From positions 191,412 through 224,770 of the forward strand of contig NZ_MKQR01000026.1 of NCBI RefSeq assembly GCF_001940455.1: 33,359 bases of DNA. The letters are read 5' to 3'. Source of the DNA: Actinokineospora bangkokensis. GTDB taxonomy: Bacteria; Actinomycetota; Actinomycetes; Mycobacteriales; Pseudonocardiaceae. Shown one piece after another: positions 25,122 to 33,359 of this stretch (within the stretch, counting starts at the first letter, position 1; every line of letters starts with the position of its first letter). The translations under genes were made by a program, and so were the position numbers. The notes beneath the pieces are model-generated. The model was not told where the DNA came from, made no database searches, and worked only from the letters and a program-made list of their open reading frames with translations.

Positions 25122-25853
25122 TCAGCCCTGCCCCTCCTGCTGCGCGACGACCTGGCGCAGCATCCGCGCGATGGCCGCCTCCACCTCGCCCCTGTCCACG
25201 CCCACTCCTGACAGGACGCCGTCGCCCGCCTCGAACTCCAGCAGGGCCAGCAGGATGTGCTCGGTGCCGACGTAGTTGTGCCCCAGTTTGAGGGCCTCGC
25301 GGAAGGTCAGCTCCAGGACCTTCTTGGCCGAGGCGTCGAACGGGACGAGGTCGGGCACGTCCTGCTCGGCGGGGGGCAGGGCGGCCTCGGCGGCGGCGCG
25401 CACCTGGTCGGTGGTGATGCCCTGGGCGGCGATCGCCTTGACGGCCAGGCCCTGCGGCTCGGCCAGCAGCCCGAGGACCACGTGCGCCACGCCGATCTGG
25501 GTGTTGCCGTGCTGCTTGGCCGCCTCCTGGCTGACGACGACGACGTTGCGGGCGCGCGGGGTGTAGCGGGCGAAGCCCTCGTTGGGGTCCATCCCGGCGG
25601 TGTCGTCCTTGGGCACGAACCGTTTCTGGGCCGCCTGCCGCGTCACCCCCATCGACTTGCCGATGTCCGACCACGACGCCCCAGCCCGCCGCGCCTGGTC
25701 GACGAAGTGCCCGATCAGGTGGTCGGCCACCTCCACCACGTGCTCGGCCGTCATGACCGCGGTCTGAAGCTGGGCCAGCGGGTCCGCGTACACCTTCTTG
25801 ATCCCCGCGATCAGCTCGTCGAGCCGGATCGAGGTCTGCACTGGTTCGCTCAT
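25122..25853 (-). CDS. Helix-turn-helix protein with two Clp_N repeats
   Basis: 243 residues. Residues 59-79 (ASWSDIGKSMGV, then TRQAAQKRF) are a helix-turn-helix. They are followed by two Clp N-terminal repeats at about 94-160 (ARNVVVVSQEAAKQHG) and 170-235 (AKKVLELTFREALKLG), the substrate/adaptor-binding domain found at the start of ClpC. No ATPase domain is present. This suggests a DNA-binding regulator sensing protein quality or Clp partners; the role is inferred. The promoter carries two perfect palindromes overlapping -35 and -10, so autoregulation is likely. The ATG at 25853 is leaderless. Confidence 0.88.
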   Translation of the reverse strand: MSEPVQTSIRLDELIAGIKKVYADPLAQLQTAVMTAEHVVEVADHLIGHFVDQARRAGASWSDIGKSMGVTRQAAQKRFVPKDDTAGMDPNEGFARYTPRARNVVVVSQEAAKQHGNTQIGVAHVVLGLLAEPQGLAVKAIAAQGITTDQVRAAAEAALPPAEQDVPDLVPFDASAKKVLELTFREALKLGHNYVGTEHILLALLEFEAGDGVLSGVGVDRGEVEAAIARMLRQVVAQQEGQG

Positions 25854-25855
25854 GC

Positions 25856-25872
25856 GTCAACCGTAGGTTGAC
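25856..25872. promoter_or_regulatory. Operator 1, GTCAACC-N3-GGTTGAC
   Basis: A perfect 7-bp inverted repeat that covers the -10 element TACGGT (25865-25860, minus strand), 6 nt before the ATG of the Clp_N/HTH gene. Confidence 0.75.
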
Positions 25873-25884
25873 AGCCCTGCCCTT

Positions 25885-25901
25885 GTCAACCTTGGGTTGA
25901 C
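25885..25901. promoter_or_regulatory. Operator 2, GTCAACC-N3-GGTTGAC
   Basis: The same perfect 7-bp inverted repeat, centred 29 bases from operator 1. It overlaps the -35 element TTGACA (25889-25884, minus strand), which is 18 nt from the -10 element. Confidence 0.75.
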
Positions 25902-25990
25902 ACCACTCGATCGGGTCATCCGGGGCGGGAGCGGCCGGATTGTCGGTCCCCTGCGCCAAGATTCGCATCGAACGCGATCGAGGGGGAAGC

Positions 25991-26630
25991 ATGGGGCGAC
26001 GGGATCAACCGCGTGGTCCGGACGGCCGGTGGGTCGCCAGGGGCGGCGGCGCACTGGCGATCGGGACGGCCGGGATCATCGCCATCAGCGGCGCGGGCGG
26101 CACAGCGGGCACCGGCGCCGGGGTGGCGGGCGAGGCGGTGGGCAACAGCCGACACCGTGTCCGTCCAGGCCCGCAACTCCAGCCGCAGGGCCAAGGCGGA
26201 CCAGGAGTGGAAGCGCTTGCGGCTGCGCACGGTGCGGGAGGCCGTGGACAACGCCGCCGACTGCGCCGTGCACTCCTACGGCGAGGTGCAGCGGTTCTTC
26301 CTGGCGCACCCGTGCCGCTCGCTCGACCGCACCCTGCTCACGCTCGCGGACCCGGACGGCGGCACGTTCGTGCTGTCGATCTCCTGGGTCCGCACCCGTT
26401 CGCGCTCGGACACCGCCGACCTGCAGCGGCTCATCGACACCGACGGCACCGGCAGCATCGCCCCGCTGGCGTTCTCGGCGCTCAAGGCCCGGGGCGTCCG
26501 CTTCACCGGCACCCCGTTCCAGTCCCGCCGATCGGGTGACACGCTGGTCGTGGCGGAGGCCGCAACCGTTTCCGGCACGCCGGGGGCATCCCTCATGGAG
26601 GGGAGTGTGGCGGCGGCTTCCCGCCTGTGA
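25991..26630 (+). pseudogene. Frameshifted membrane-anchored or secreted protein of unknown function
   Basis: Two reading frames together make one plausible protein of about 213 residues. The ATG at 25991, with AGGGGG upstream, encodes a basic start (MGRRDQPRGPDGRW) and a glycine/alanine hydrophobic segment. Near 26147 the sense continues one base further on, in the third frame, with TVSVQARNSSRRAKADQ and a folded domain (about 150 residues, with CAVHSYGEVQRFFLAHPCRS) up to the TGA at 26628-26630. One extra base, perhaps the A at 26147, would explain this. It could be a true mutation, a sequencing error or, less likely, programmed frameshifting. A GTG at 26157 could start the second part alone. 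The stop overlaps the HIT gene start. Confidence 0.7.
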
Positions 26631-27127
26631 TCTTCCACAAAGCGACTGTTCAGTCCAAGATCTACTCCGTGCACAACCACGCGCCCGCTGACTACGAGTG
26701 CCCCTTCTGCTACCTCGTCAGCGGCGGCGCGACCCCGCTCGACGGCCAGCAGGACGTCGTCCTGCGCACCCCGACCACCACGGCGTTCATCGCGGGCAGC
26801 TGGTGGCCCAACAACCGAGGCCACGTCATCGTCATCCCCAACGACCACCACGAGAACCTCTACGACCTCCCCCGCCACCTCGGCCACGACCTGCACGACA
26901 CCGTCCAGCAGATCGCCACGGCCATCCGCGCCACCTACGGCTGCGAGGGCACCTCCACCCGCCAGCACAACGAACCGGCGGGCGACCAGGAGGTCTGGCA
27001 CGTCCACACCCACGTCTTCCCCCGCTACCCCGGCGACGACCTCCACACCCTCCCCCGCCTCCCCGGCATCGCCCCGCCCGAGCAGCGCCTCCCCTACGCC
27101 GCCAAGCTCCGCGCCCACCTCAGCTGA
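26627..27127 (+). CDS. HIT family protein
   Basis: 166 residues of the histidine-triad superfamily of nucleotide hydrolases and transferases. The triad is HVHTHVF with His125, His127 and His129. CPFC at 25-28 could be half of a zinc site. HVIVIPNDHHENLYD (66-80) is the conserved strand and loop before the active site. The substrate is unknown; the family acts on AMP derivatives such as Ap4A or AMP-NH2. The GTG start overlaps the upstream stop by 4 bases; a start at GTG 26669 is possible but would cut into the domain edge. Confidence 0.9.
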   Translation: MIFHKATVQSKIYSVHNHAPADYECPFCYLVSGGATPLDGQQDVVLRTPTTTAFIAGSWWPNNRGHVIVIPNDHHENLYDLPRHLGHDLHDTVQQIATAIRATYGCEGTSTRQHNEPAGDQEVWHVHTHVFPRYPGDDLHTLPRLPGIAPPEQRLPYAAKLRAHLS

Positions 27128-27141
27128 CACCCCGGACGGCA

Positions 27142-27175
27142 ACCGGCCCGCCCCCGGGGTCGGGAGCGGGCCGGT
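27142..27175. terminator. Bidirectional terminator between HIT and carboxypeptidase genes
   Basis: ACCGGCCCGC (27142-27151) pairs perfectly with 27166-27175 around a 14-base loop, between two convergent genes. Confidence 0.8.
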
Positions 27176-27187
27176 GGTGCGGTGGGG

Positions 27188-28543
27188 TCAGCCCTGGGCG
27201 GCCATGCGGGCGGCTCGGGCGGCCTTGGCGCGCTTCTTGCGGAGCCACATGACCAAGGCGACGAGGAGGCCGACGCCCGCGGCGGCGACGAGGGGGACGC
27301 CGTAGGAGCCGAAGGCGGAGCGGTCGGCGTCGGCGGTGGGGCCGATGGCGGTGGTGCCGTCGGCGGTGGCGGCGTCGGTGGTCTCGGTCTCCAGGCCGCC
27401 CTCGGGCTTGGGCTGGGCGTCGGGGGCCTTGTCGACGAGCTTGCCGACGGGGGCGGCGCGGTCGGCCTTGAGGGCGAAGCCGTAGTCGAGGAGCTTGGCG
27501 GCCTGGGTGGCGACCGGGGCGGGGTTGAGCTCGCCGCGCAGGACGACGACGGCGAGGCGGTGGCCGTCGCGCTCGGCGGCGCCGAGGTAGGTGTGGCGGG
27601 CGTCGTCGGTGAAGCCGGTCTTGCCGCCGAGGAAGCCCTCGTAGGTGCCCAGGAGCTTGTTGTCGTTGTAGACCTTGAAGCCCGCCTTGCCCGGGTAGCC
27701 GGGGAAGTCGATGGACTTGGTGGCGACGGCCTCGGCGAACTCGCGGTGCTTCATGGCCGCGCGGAAGACCAGGCTCAGGTCGTAGGCCGAGGTGCTCATG
27801 CCCGGGCCGTCCAGGCCGGACGGGGTGGCCGCGCGGGTGTCCAGGGCGCCCAGCTCGCGGGCGAGGGCGTTCATCTTCTCCAGGGCCTCGTCGACGCCGC
27901 CGAGCTTGACCGCCAGGGCGTGGGCCGCGTCGTTGCCCGAGCGCATGACCAGGGAGAACAGCAGCTGGCGGACGGTGTACTCGCCGCCGGGGCCGAGGCC
28001 GATGCGGGTGCCCTCCTGCTCGGCGTCCTCCTGGGTGCCGACGACCTGCTCGTCGAGGTCGAGGTTGCGGATGACCACCACGGCCAGCAGGGCCTTGATC
28101 AGCGAGGCGGGCCGCTCCCGGGTGTGCGGGTCCTTGGCGGCGATGACGTCGCCGGTGTCGAGGTCGGAGAGGACCCAGGACGCGGCGGTGACGTCGCCCG
28201 CGGGCGGGGCGTCGGCGCCGCTGGGCACCACCAGCCCGCACTCCCCCATCCGGGTGCCGCCGACCGGCTCCTCCGGGATGGGCAGCGGCTCGGGCGAGCG
28301 CTGGCCCGGCTTGGGCTCCTCGGAGGTGTCGACCGGGGCGGGCGGGCGGTCGTGGTTCGGGCACGGCACGCTGGTGCGCTGCCCGGTCGGCGACTGCTCG
28401 GTGGGTGTGGCCTGCCCCTCGGTGCCCTGCTGCGACCGGCGGGGGGCGGCCAGGGCGCCGGGTGCCGCCAGCAGCGCCGCCACGACCAGGGCGCAGAGCG
28501 ACACGAGGAGGGCGGGAACGGACCTGCGGGCTGCGGGGCGCAC
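27188..28543 (-). CDS. D-alanyl-D-alanine carboxypeptidase (penicillin-binding protein)
   Basis: Removes the terminal D-Ala from peptidoglycan stems outside the membrane; 451 residues. A signal peptide is at 1-33 (AAPGALAAP), then a proline-rich spacer (about 35-95). The serine peptidase S11 motifs are Ser147-x-x-Lys150 (SLIK), Ser202-Gly-Asn204 and Lys308-Thr-Gly310. A Thr/Ala-rich stalk (about 375-410) precedes a C-terminal membrane anchor (about 415-433) and a basic tail (WLRKKRAKAARAAR). The GTG at 28543 lies 6 nt after TAATCT, a leaderless arrangement. Divergent from the SCO4848-like gene, the same neighbourhood as in Streptomyces. Confidence 0.95.
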   Translation of the reverse strand: MRPAARRSVPALLVSLCALVVAALLAAPGALAAPRRSQQGTEGQATPTEQSPTGQRTSVPCPNHDRPPAPVDTSEEPKPGQRSPEPLPIPEEPVGGTRMGECGLVVPSGADAPPAGDVTAASWVLSDLDTGDVIAAKDPHTRERPASLIKALLAVVVIRNLDLDEQVVGTQEDAEQEGTRIGLGPGGEYTVRQLLFSLVMRSGNDAAHALAVKLGGVDEALEKMNALARELGALDTRAATPSGLDGPGMSTSAYDLSLVFRAAMKHREFAEAVATKSIDFPGYPGKAGFKVYNDNKLLGTYEGFLGGKTGFTDDARHTYLGAAERDGHRLAVVVLRGELNPAPVATQAAKLLDYGFALKADRAAPVGKLVDKAPDAQPKPEGGLETETTDAATADGTTAIGPTADADRSAFGSYGVPLVAAAGVGLLVALVMWLRKKRAKAARAARMAAQG

Positions 28544-28549
28544 GCAAGC

Positions 28550-28555
28550 AGATTA
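28550..28555 (-). promoter_or_regulatory. -10 element of carboxypeptidase gene (leaderless type)
   Basis: TAATCT on the minus strand, 6 nt before the GTG start; no ribosome-binding site lies between. Confidence 0.55.
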
Positions 28556-28633
28556 GGCCCTGCGCCCACCGGCCGACGATCCGCCCTGTCACCCACACGG
28601 GAGGCGCCGGGGTCGGCGCTGGATACTCGGGGT

Positions 28634-28873
28634 GTGGAGTTGAGCCGCCGCACCTCGCTGTCCCTGCTGGCCTTCGGCGTGTGGTCGTGGGTCATCTGGC
28701 CCACGTTCCTCAAGAACATCTGGGCCGACCCGCGCTCGTTCGGCGCGGGCGGCGGGTGGACGGGGTTCCTCACCGTGCACGTGCTGCTCACGGCCGCGTC
28801 GCTGGCCTTCGGCACGGCCATCGGCGTGCTCGGCGTCCGCGGCTACCTGGCCCAGCGGCGCAAGGCGTCCTGA
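28634..28873 (+). CDS. SCO4848-family small membrane protein
   Basis: 79 residues with two membrane helices, about 7-27 (LSLLAFGVWSWVIWPTF) and 46-69 (GFLTVHVLLTAASLAFG), and a basic tail (RRKAS). The AFGVWSWVIW stretch and the position next to a D,D-carboxypeptidase gene match the SCO4848 family of actinomycetes, whose role is unknown. The GTG follows GATACT by 6 nt without a ribosome-binding site. Confidence 0.85.
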   Translation: MELSRRTSLSLLAFGVWSWVIWPTFLKNIWADPRSFGAGGGWTGFLTVHVLLTAASLAFGTAIGVLGVRGYLAQRRKAS

Positions 28874-28935
28874 CCGGGCCGCCGCGGCGGCGGGCGCGCG
28901 ACCGGCTCGTGTGGCCATCCCCGGTTACCGGTGGG

Positions 28936-28941
28936 TAATGT
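28936..28941 (+). promoter_or_regulatory. -10 element of reductase gene (leaderless type)
   Basis: TAATGT followed by exactly 7 nt and the ATG at 28949. Confidence 0.55.
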
Positions 28942-28948
28942 CAGGGCC

Positions 28949-30127
28949 ATGCCCGAGGGTCGCAACTACGACATCGTCCTGTTCGGCGCCACCGGCTTCA
29001 CCGGTGGGCTGACCGCCGAGTACCTGGCGCGCACCGCCCCCGCCACGCTGCGCTGGGCGCTGGCCGGGCGCAACCGGGAGAAGCTGGCCGCGGTCCGCGA
29101 GCGATTGGCCGCGGTCGACCCGGCGCTGGCCGAGCTGGACCTGCTGGTCGCCGACGCCACCGACGAGCGGTCGCTGCGCGCGGTCGTCGAGCAGGCCCGC
29201 GTCGTGATCACCACCGTCGGCCCCTACATCACCCACGGCGACAAGCTCGTCGGCGCGTGCGCGGAGGCGGGCACGGACTACGTCGACCTCACCGGCGAGC
29301 CGGAGTTCGTCGACCAGACCTGGCTGCTGCACCACGAGCGCGCCCAGCAGACCGGCGCCCGGCTGGTGCACTGCTGCGGCTTCGACTCCATCCCCTACGA
29401 CCTGGGCGTGCACTACACCGTCCGGCAGCTGCCCGAGGGCGTGCCGCTGAAGGTGGAGGGGTTCGTCCAGGCGGGCGGCACCTTCTCCGGCGGCACGTTC
29501 CACTCCGCGATCACCGCGTTCAGCAGGATGCGCAAGGCGGCGCAGGCCGCGGCGCAGCGGCGGCGGCTGGAGGGCAGGCCGCCGGGCAGGCGGGTGCGCG
29601 GGGTGCCGATGCGCCCGGTGCACGACTCGGGGCTGGGCCTGTGGGGTCTGCCCGCGCCCACGGTCGACCCGCAGGTGGTGCTGCGCTCGGCGCGTGCCGA
29701 CGAGCGGTACGGCCCGGACTTCACCTACGGCCACTACCTCGGGTTCAAGCGCTTGCCCGTGATGGTCGGGCTGACCGGCGGCGTGGGCGTGCTGTTCGCG
29801 CTGTCGCAGCTCTCGCTCACCAGGAACTGGCTGCTCGGGCGCATCTCCTCCGGCGAAGGGCCCTCGCCGGAGCGCCGGGAGAAGTCGTGGTTCCGGGTGC
29901 GGTTCGCGGCCGAGGGCGGCGGGCAGCGGGTGGTCACCGAGGTGTCCGGCGGCGATCCGGGCTATGGTGAGACGGCGAAGATGCTCGCGGAGTCCGCGCT
30001 GTGCCTGGCGTTCGACGACCTGCCCGCCACCGCGGGGCAGGTGACCACCGCCACCGCGATGGGCGACAAGCTCATCGACCGGTTGGTGGCCGCGGGCATC
30101 ACGTTCCGCGTCGTCAGCCCCGGCTGA
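28949..30127 (+). CDS. Saccharopine-dehydrogenase-like NAD(P)-binding oxidoreductase
   Basis: 392 residues. An N-terminal Rossmann domain has GATGFTG at 13-19 and the matching GRNREKL strand end at about 41-47. CCGFDSIPYDLG is the characteristic segment of the saccharopine dehydrogenase-like/trans-acting enoyl reductase family (the group of mycobacterial Rv2449c and Rv2953). Mycobacterial relatives act in lipid or polyketide reduction; the substrate here is unknown, and no lipid synthesis gene is nearby. A hydrophobic stretch at about 270-290 (MVGLTGGVGVLFALSQL) may contact a membrane. The leaderless promoter fixes the start. Confidence 0.92.
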   Translation: MPEGRNYDIVLFGATGFTGGLTAEYLARTAPATLRWALAGRNREKLAAVRERLAAVDPALAELDLLVADATDERSLRAVVEQARVVITTVGPYITHGDKLVGACAEAGTDYVDLTGEPEFVDQTWLLHHERAQQTGARLVHCCGFDSIPYDLGVHYTVRQLPEGVPLKVEGFVQAGGTFSGGTFHSAITAFSRMRKAAQAAAQRRRLEGRPPGRRVRGVPMRPVHDSGLGLWGLPAPTVDPQVVLRSARADERYGPDFTYGHYLGFKRLPVMVGLTGGVGVLFALSQLSLTRNWLLGRISSGEGPSPERREKSWFRVRFAAEGGGQRVVTEVSGGDPGYGETAKMLAESALCLAFDDLPATAGQVTTATAMGDKLIDRLVAAGITFRVVSPG

Positions 30128-30190
30128 GCGACCGCAACGGCGCACCGGTCTCCCTCACTGAAATGGCGCGACCGTCGGCACAGTGGCGCC

Positions 30191-30481
30191 ATGAGCATCA
30201 AGGGCCTCACGCACCCTTATGACGGCGCCACCGCGTGCTCCCGGATCTACCGGCACGGCCACACCTTCCGCTGGGCCAAGGGCGACCGGTACGTCGCGGT
30301 CATGCGCGGCACGTGCGTCGAGCAGCGGCGCTTCCTCATCATCCAGGACCGGTTGCGCCCGCCGGTCCTGGAAGGACCGCAGCCGCTGGTGGACGCGATC
30401 CCGGCCGCGGGCGACTGGTCGGACACCGACCTGCTGCGCACCCTGGCCGACCTGTGGGCGCGCCGGAGCGGCCGTGGCTGA
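30191..30481 (+). CDS. Small hypothetical protein
   Basis: 96 residues, not recognised. A mixed composition (RWAKGDRYVAVMRGTCVEQ) suggests a small beta-rich fold followed by a helix (TDLLRTLADLWARR). There is no signal or membrane segment. No ribosome-binding site precedes the ATG; CACAGT 6 nt upstream is a poor -10. It overlaps the next small gene by 8 bases, so the two are probably a functional pair. Confidence 0.7.
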   Translation: MSIKGLTHPYDGATACSRIYRHGHTFRWAKGDRYVAVMRGTCVEQRRFLIIQDRLRPPVLEGPQPLVDAIPAAGDWSDTDLLRTLADLWARRSGRG

Positions 30482-30698
30482 GTTCCTGTCCCTGGAGCAG
30501 ACCGACCTGGTGACCGCGCTGGTCCGGTTGCGGGACAAGACCTCCGAGCTGGTCGTGCGGGCCACCACCGAGGGCCCGAGCGGCTGCCCGTGGCTGGAGT
30601 TGGCCGACGTCCTCGACACCGCGGCGCGGCTGTGCAGGCGGCAGGTGGTCCTCGACGGGACCGTCTCCCGTGGACAGTCCGAGCAGGACAGGCCCTAG
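30474..30698 (+). CDS. Small helical hypothetical protein
   Basis: 74 residues, mostly helical (LEQTDLVTALVRLRDKTSEL and LADVLDTAARLCRR), not recognised. GGAG at 30465-30468 precedes the GTG, which lies inside the end of the 96-residue gene. Its TAG stop lies within CTAG (30695-30698), which also gives the stop of the convergent YihY gene. Confidence 0.7.
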   Translation: MAEFLSLEQTDLVTALVRLRDKTSELVVRATTEGPSGCPWLELADVLDTAARLCRRQVVLDGTVSRGQSEQDRP

Positions 30699-31723
30699 GG
30701 CTTGCGGCGGCGCAGCAGCAGGGCCAGGCCCGCGCCGACCCCGATCAACCCGAGGGCTTGCTTGGGCTTGGGGGTGCCCGCCACCTCCAGCACCGGGCGG
30801 ATCACCGCGGGCGCGGGCGGCTGCACCGGTTCGGTGACCGCGTTCTCCTTGGCGGTGGCGGTCCACGCCGTGATGAACAGGACGAAGCGCGACACCAGGT
30901 TCGCGAACACCAGCAGACCCACGACCGGGCCGACGATCGAGCCGAGCGGCCCGCCGAGGACGCTGGACAGGTACAGGGCGCCGACGGCCTTGAGCACCTC
31001 GAAGCCCACCGCGGCGGCCGCGGCGCCGCGCACCGCGCTGCGCACCCCCACCGCCTGCCTGGGCAGCCGGGCGATCACCCAGAGGAACACCAGGAAGTTC
31101 GCGCCCAGGGACAGCACCACGGTGATCACGTACAGCAGCACCGAGGCGACCACGGAGTCCCCGAGGCCCACCAGGTCGAGCAGCGTCTTGGACAGCCCGG
31201 TGCCGACCGCGCTCAGCCCGAACGACACCGCCATGGCGAGCCCGAGGCCGAGCAGCGAGAGCAGGTCGACGACCGTGCCGCGCAGGAACGGCGGCGACAC
31301 CAGCTTGTGGCCCCACTGCGCGGTGAGCGCGTTGCGCAGGTTGCTCATCCAGCCGAGGCCGGTGTAGAGGGCCGACACCAGGCCGATGACGCCGACCTTG
31401 CCGCGCTCGTCGATGGCGGTGTCGATCAGCTTGTTGAGCAGGTCGCGCAGGGAGGGGTTGTCCGGGAGGGCGTCGGAGACGCTGTTGCGCACCTCGGTGA
31501 GCGCGTCCGGCTGCCCGGCCAGCGCGAAGCCGAGGACGGCGAAGGCGACCAGCAGCAGCGGGAACAGCGACAGGACGCTGAAGTAGGTGATCGACGCGGC
31601 GAAGTGGTTGCCGTAGCGCTCGTTGAACGCCTCGTACGCCCGCACCAGGTGGTCGATGCCCGGGCGCTTGCGCAGCCGGTCGATCCTGGACTTGACGCCG
31701 TTCTCCGACTGCTCGTCGCTCAC
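30695..31723 (-). CDS. YihY/BrkB family membrane protein
   Basis: 342 residues of the YihY/virulence factor BrkB family, inner-membrane proteins of unclear function (once misnamed RNase BN). The conserved start RYGNHFAASITYFSVLSLFPLLL is followed by about six to seven membrane helices; GWMSNLRNALTAQWG is the family's polar loop. The last residues form a short predicted helix (LGLIGVGAGLALLL) and a basic end (RRRKP). TAGGTT lies 7 nt before the GTG at 31723, which was preferred to the GTG one codon upstream. It ends in the shared CTAG and has no terminator hairpin. Confidence 0.93.
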   Translation of the reverse strand: MSDEQSENGVKSRIDRLRKRPGIDHLVRAYEAFNERYGNHFAASITYFSVLSLFPLLLVAFAVLGFALAGQPDALTEVRNSVSDALPDNPSLRDLLNKLIDTAIDERGKVGVIGLVSALYTGLGWMSNLRNALTAQWGHKLVSPPFLRGTVVDLLSLLGLGLAMAVSFGLSAVGTGLSKTLLDLVGLGDSVVASVLLYVITVVLSLGANFLVFLWVIARLPRQAVGVRSAVRGAAAAAVGFEVLKAVGALYLSSVLGGPLGSIVGPVVGLLVFANLVSRFVLFITAWTATAKENAVTEPVQPPAPAVIRPVLEVAGTPKPKQALGLIGVGAGLALLLRRRKP

Positions 31724-31730
31724 CACTGCG

Positions 31731-31736
31731 AACCTA
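31731..31736 (-). promoter_or_regulatory. -10 element of YihY gene (leaderless type)
   Basis: TAGGTT on the minus strand with 7 nt to the GTG at 31723. Confidence 0.5.
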
Positions 31737-31791
31737 GGGCCCGCGACGATCACCCGCAACGCGAGAAGTCCTCACTTCCGCGCGGTGACGT

Positions 31792-32829
<1,038 letters not shown>

Positions 32830-32860
32830 TCAGGCGCCCACCGGCGCCCAGGACCCACCC

Positions 32861-33181
32861 TCAGCGCTCGACCGGCTCGACGACCGACCGCGGCGCGGGC
32901 ACCTGCAGGGGCAGCTGCACCTGCTGCACCACCGGCTCCACCCGCGCATTGGCGGCCGACACGGGAGCCTTCTTCCGCCGGAACAACCCGACGACGATGC
33001 CCCCCACCCCCACGGCGACGGCCGCGATCCCCACGGCCCCCATCGGCAACCCGGTCGAGTTCTGCACGACCACAGGGTCAGCGGCAGCCACCTGCGCCCC
33101 CACGACGACCATCGCCGAGGCAGCACCCACGGTGCACACCACCCGCCGACCCACCGCCACCCGTGAACCAGACAAGACCAA
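32861..33181 (-). CDS. Small exported membrane protein of unknown function
   Basis: 106 residues if started at the TTG at 33181; a TTG at 33175 is equally possible. GAGGGA (33191-33186) lies 4 or 10 nt away. The N-terminus is a signal peptide (RRVVCTVGAASAMVVV) with a likely cut after VAAA. A short outer segment is followed by a glycine/valine-rich membrane helix (MGAVGIAAVAVGVGG, then IVVGLF), a RRKK stop-transfer and a Val/Pro/Gln-rich inner tail. It has no LPXTG sortase motif. I do not recognise the family. A GGGTT-A-AACCC palindrome (33196-33206) lies just upstream. Confidence 0.6.
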   Translation of the reverse strand: MVLSGSRVAVGRRVVCTVGAASAMVVVGAQVAAADPVVVQNSTGLPMGAVGIAAVAVGVGGIVVGLFRRKKAPVSAANARVEPVVQQVQLPLQVPAPRSVVEPVER

Positions 33182-33359
33182 ACCGTCCCTCGATTGGGTT
33201 AAACCCCACTGCCGGACAAGCCAGAAGCTACCGAAAGTGTCAACCCCACCCAGCAGACCAAACACGATCGGATGTCCCCGGACACTAGCCCCCACCATCC
33301 GGCCCAACCACCCCGACCCCCTCGTTCCACCACCCACCGCACCCACCCCACCGCCCCCA
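33182..33359. other. Upstream region of the small exported protein
   Basis: About 180 bases with no recognised gene. It contains GAGGGA, the GGGTTAAACCC palindrome and, on the minus strand, TTGACA near 33245-33240, a possible -35 element without a convincing -10. Confidence 0.4.

Noticed and set aside
32861..33181. Sortase-anchored surface protein
   Set aside because: The LPMGA sequence before the membrane helix is not a valid LPXTG/LAXTG motif, and a long tail follows the helix.

Overview
The window is chromosomal DNA from a very GC-rich actinomycete. Very strong third-position G/C bias, frequent GTG/TTG starts, actinobacterial families (DUF1707, YbaB/EbfC pairs, an SCO4848-type membrane protein beside a D,D-carboxypeptidase) and several ESX-type secretion-associated proteins point to Actinomycetota, most likely Pseudonocardiales (Actinosynnema/Saccharothrix/Lentzea-like). 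The genus is inferred from gene content and style only. I see no rRNA, tRNA, transposase, phage or CRISPR.

Layout, left to right: partial upp (-) and a divergent DUF1707/LiaF-like gene; an unrecognised internally duplicated protein; an alpha/beta hydrolase; a 370-bp spacer with 65-bp repeats; deoC with two overlapping aldehyde dehydrogenase genes (a complete one and a half-length one, resembling a split ALDH16); a four-gene operon (EspC-like, WXG/NlpC-P60 hydrolase, two YbaB/EbfC proteins); a 440-bp spacer with a very large hairpin; an acidic duplicated protein; add (-); a long coiled-coil protein; a spacer with twin TTGTCCACA boxes and 31-bp repeats; the minus-strand operon BMP lipoprotein - ABC ATPase - permease - permease - cdd - deoA; a 630-bp divergent promoter region; sdhCDAB (+); a Clp_N/HTH regulator with paired palindromic operators; a frameshifted gene; a HIT protein; a D,D-carboxypeptidase (-); an SCO4848-like membrane protein; a saccharopine-dehydrogenase-like reductase; two tiny overlapping genes; YihY/BrkB (-); trpS (-); and a small exported membrane protein (-).

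Main theme: nucleoside uptake and salvage. The BMP/ABC importer can bring in nucleosides, Cdd and Add deaminate them, DeoA releases base plus (deoxy)ribose-1-phosphate, Upp recovers uracil as UMP, and DeoC splits deoxyribose-5-phosphate to glyceraldehyde-3-phosphate and acetaldehyde, which the adjacent aldehyde dehydrogenase could oxidise. Phosphopentomutase, needed to join DeoA to DeoC, is not in the window. The second block is succinate dehydrogenase, with a candidate CRP/GlxR-like site upstream. Many genes have a TANNNT-type -10 element 6-8 nt before the start codon and no ribosome-binding site, suggesting leaderless mRNAs.

Most of the window is ordinary core chromosome. The less explained parts are the split ALDH16 pair, the secreted-hydrolase/YbaB operon, the large hairpin and other spacer repeats, the Clp_N/HTH operator pair, and a cluster of GTGACC half-sites before the nucleoside importer. 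I found no convincing new defence or mobile system.
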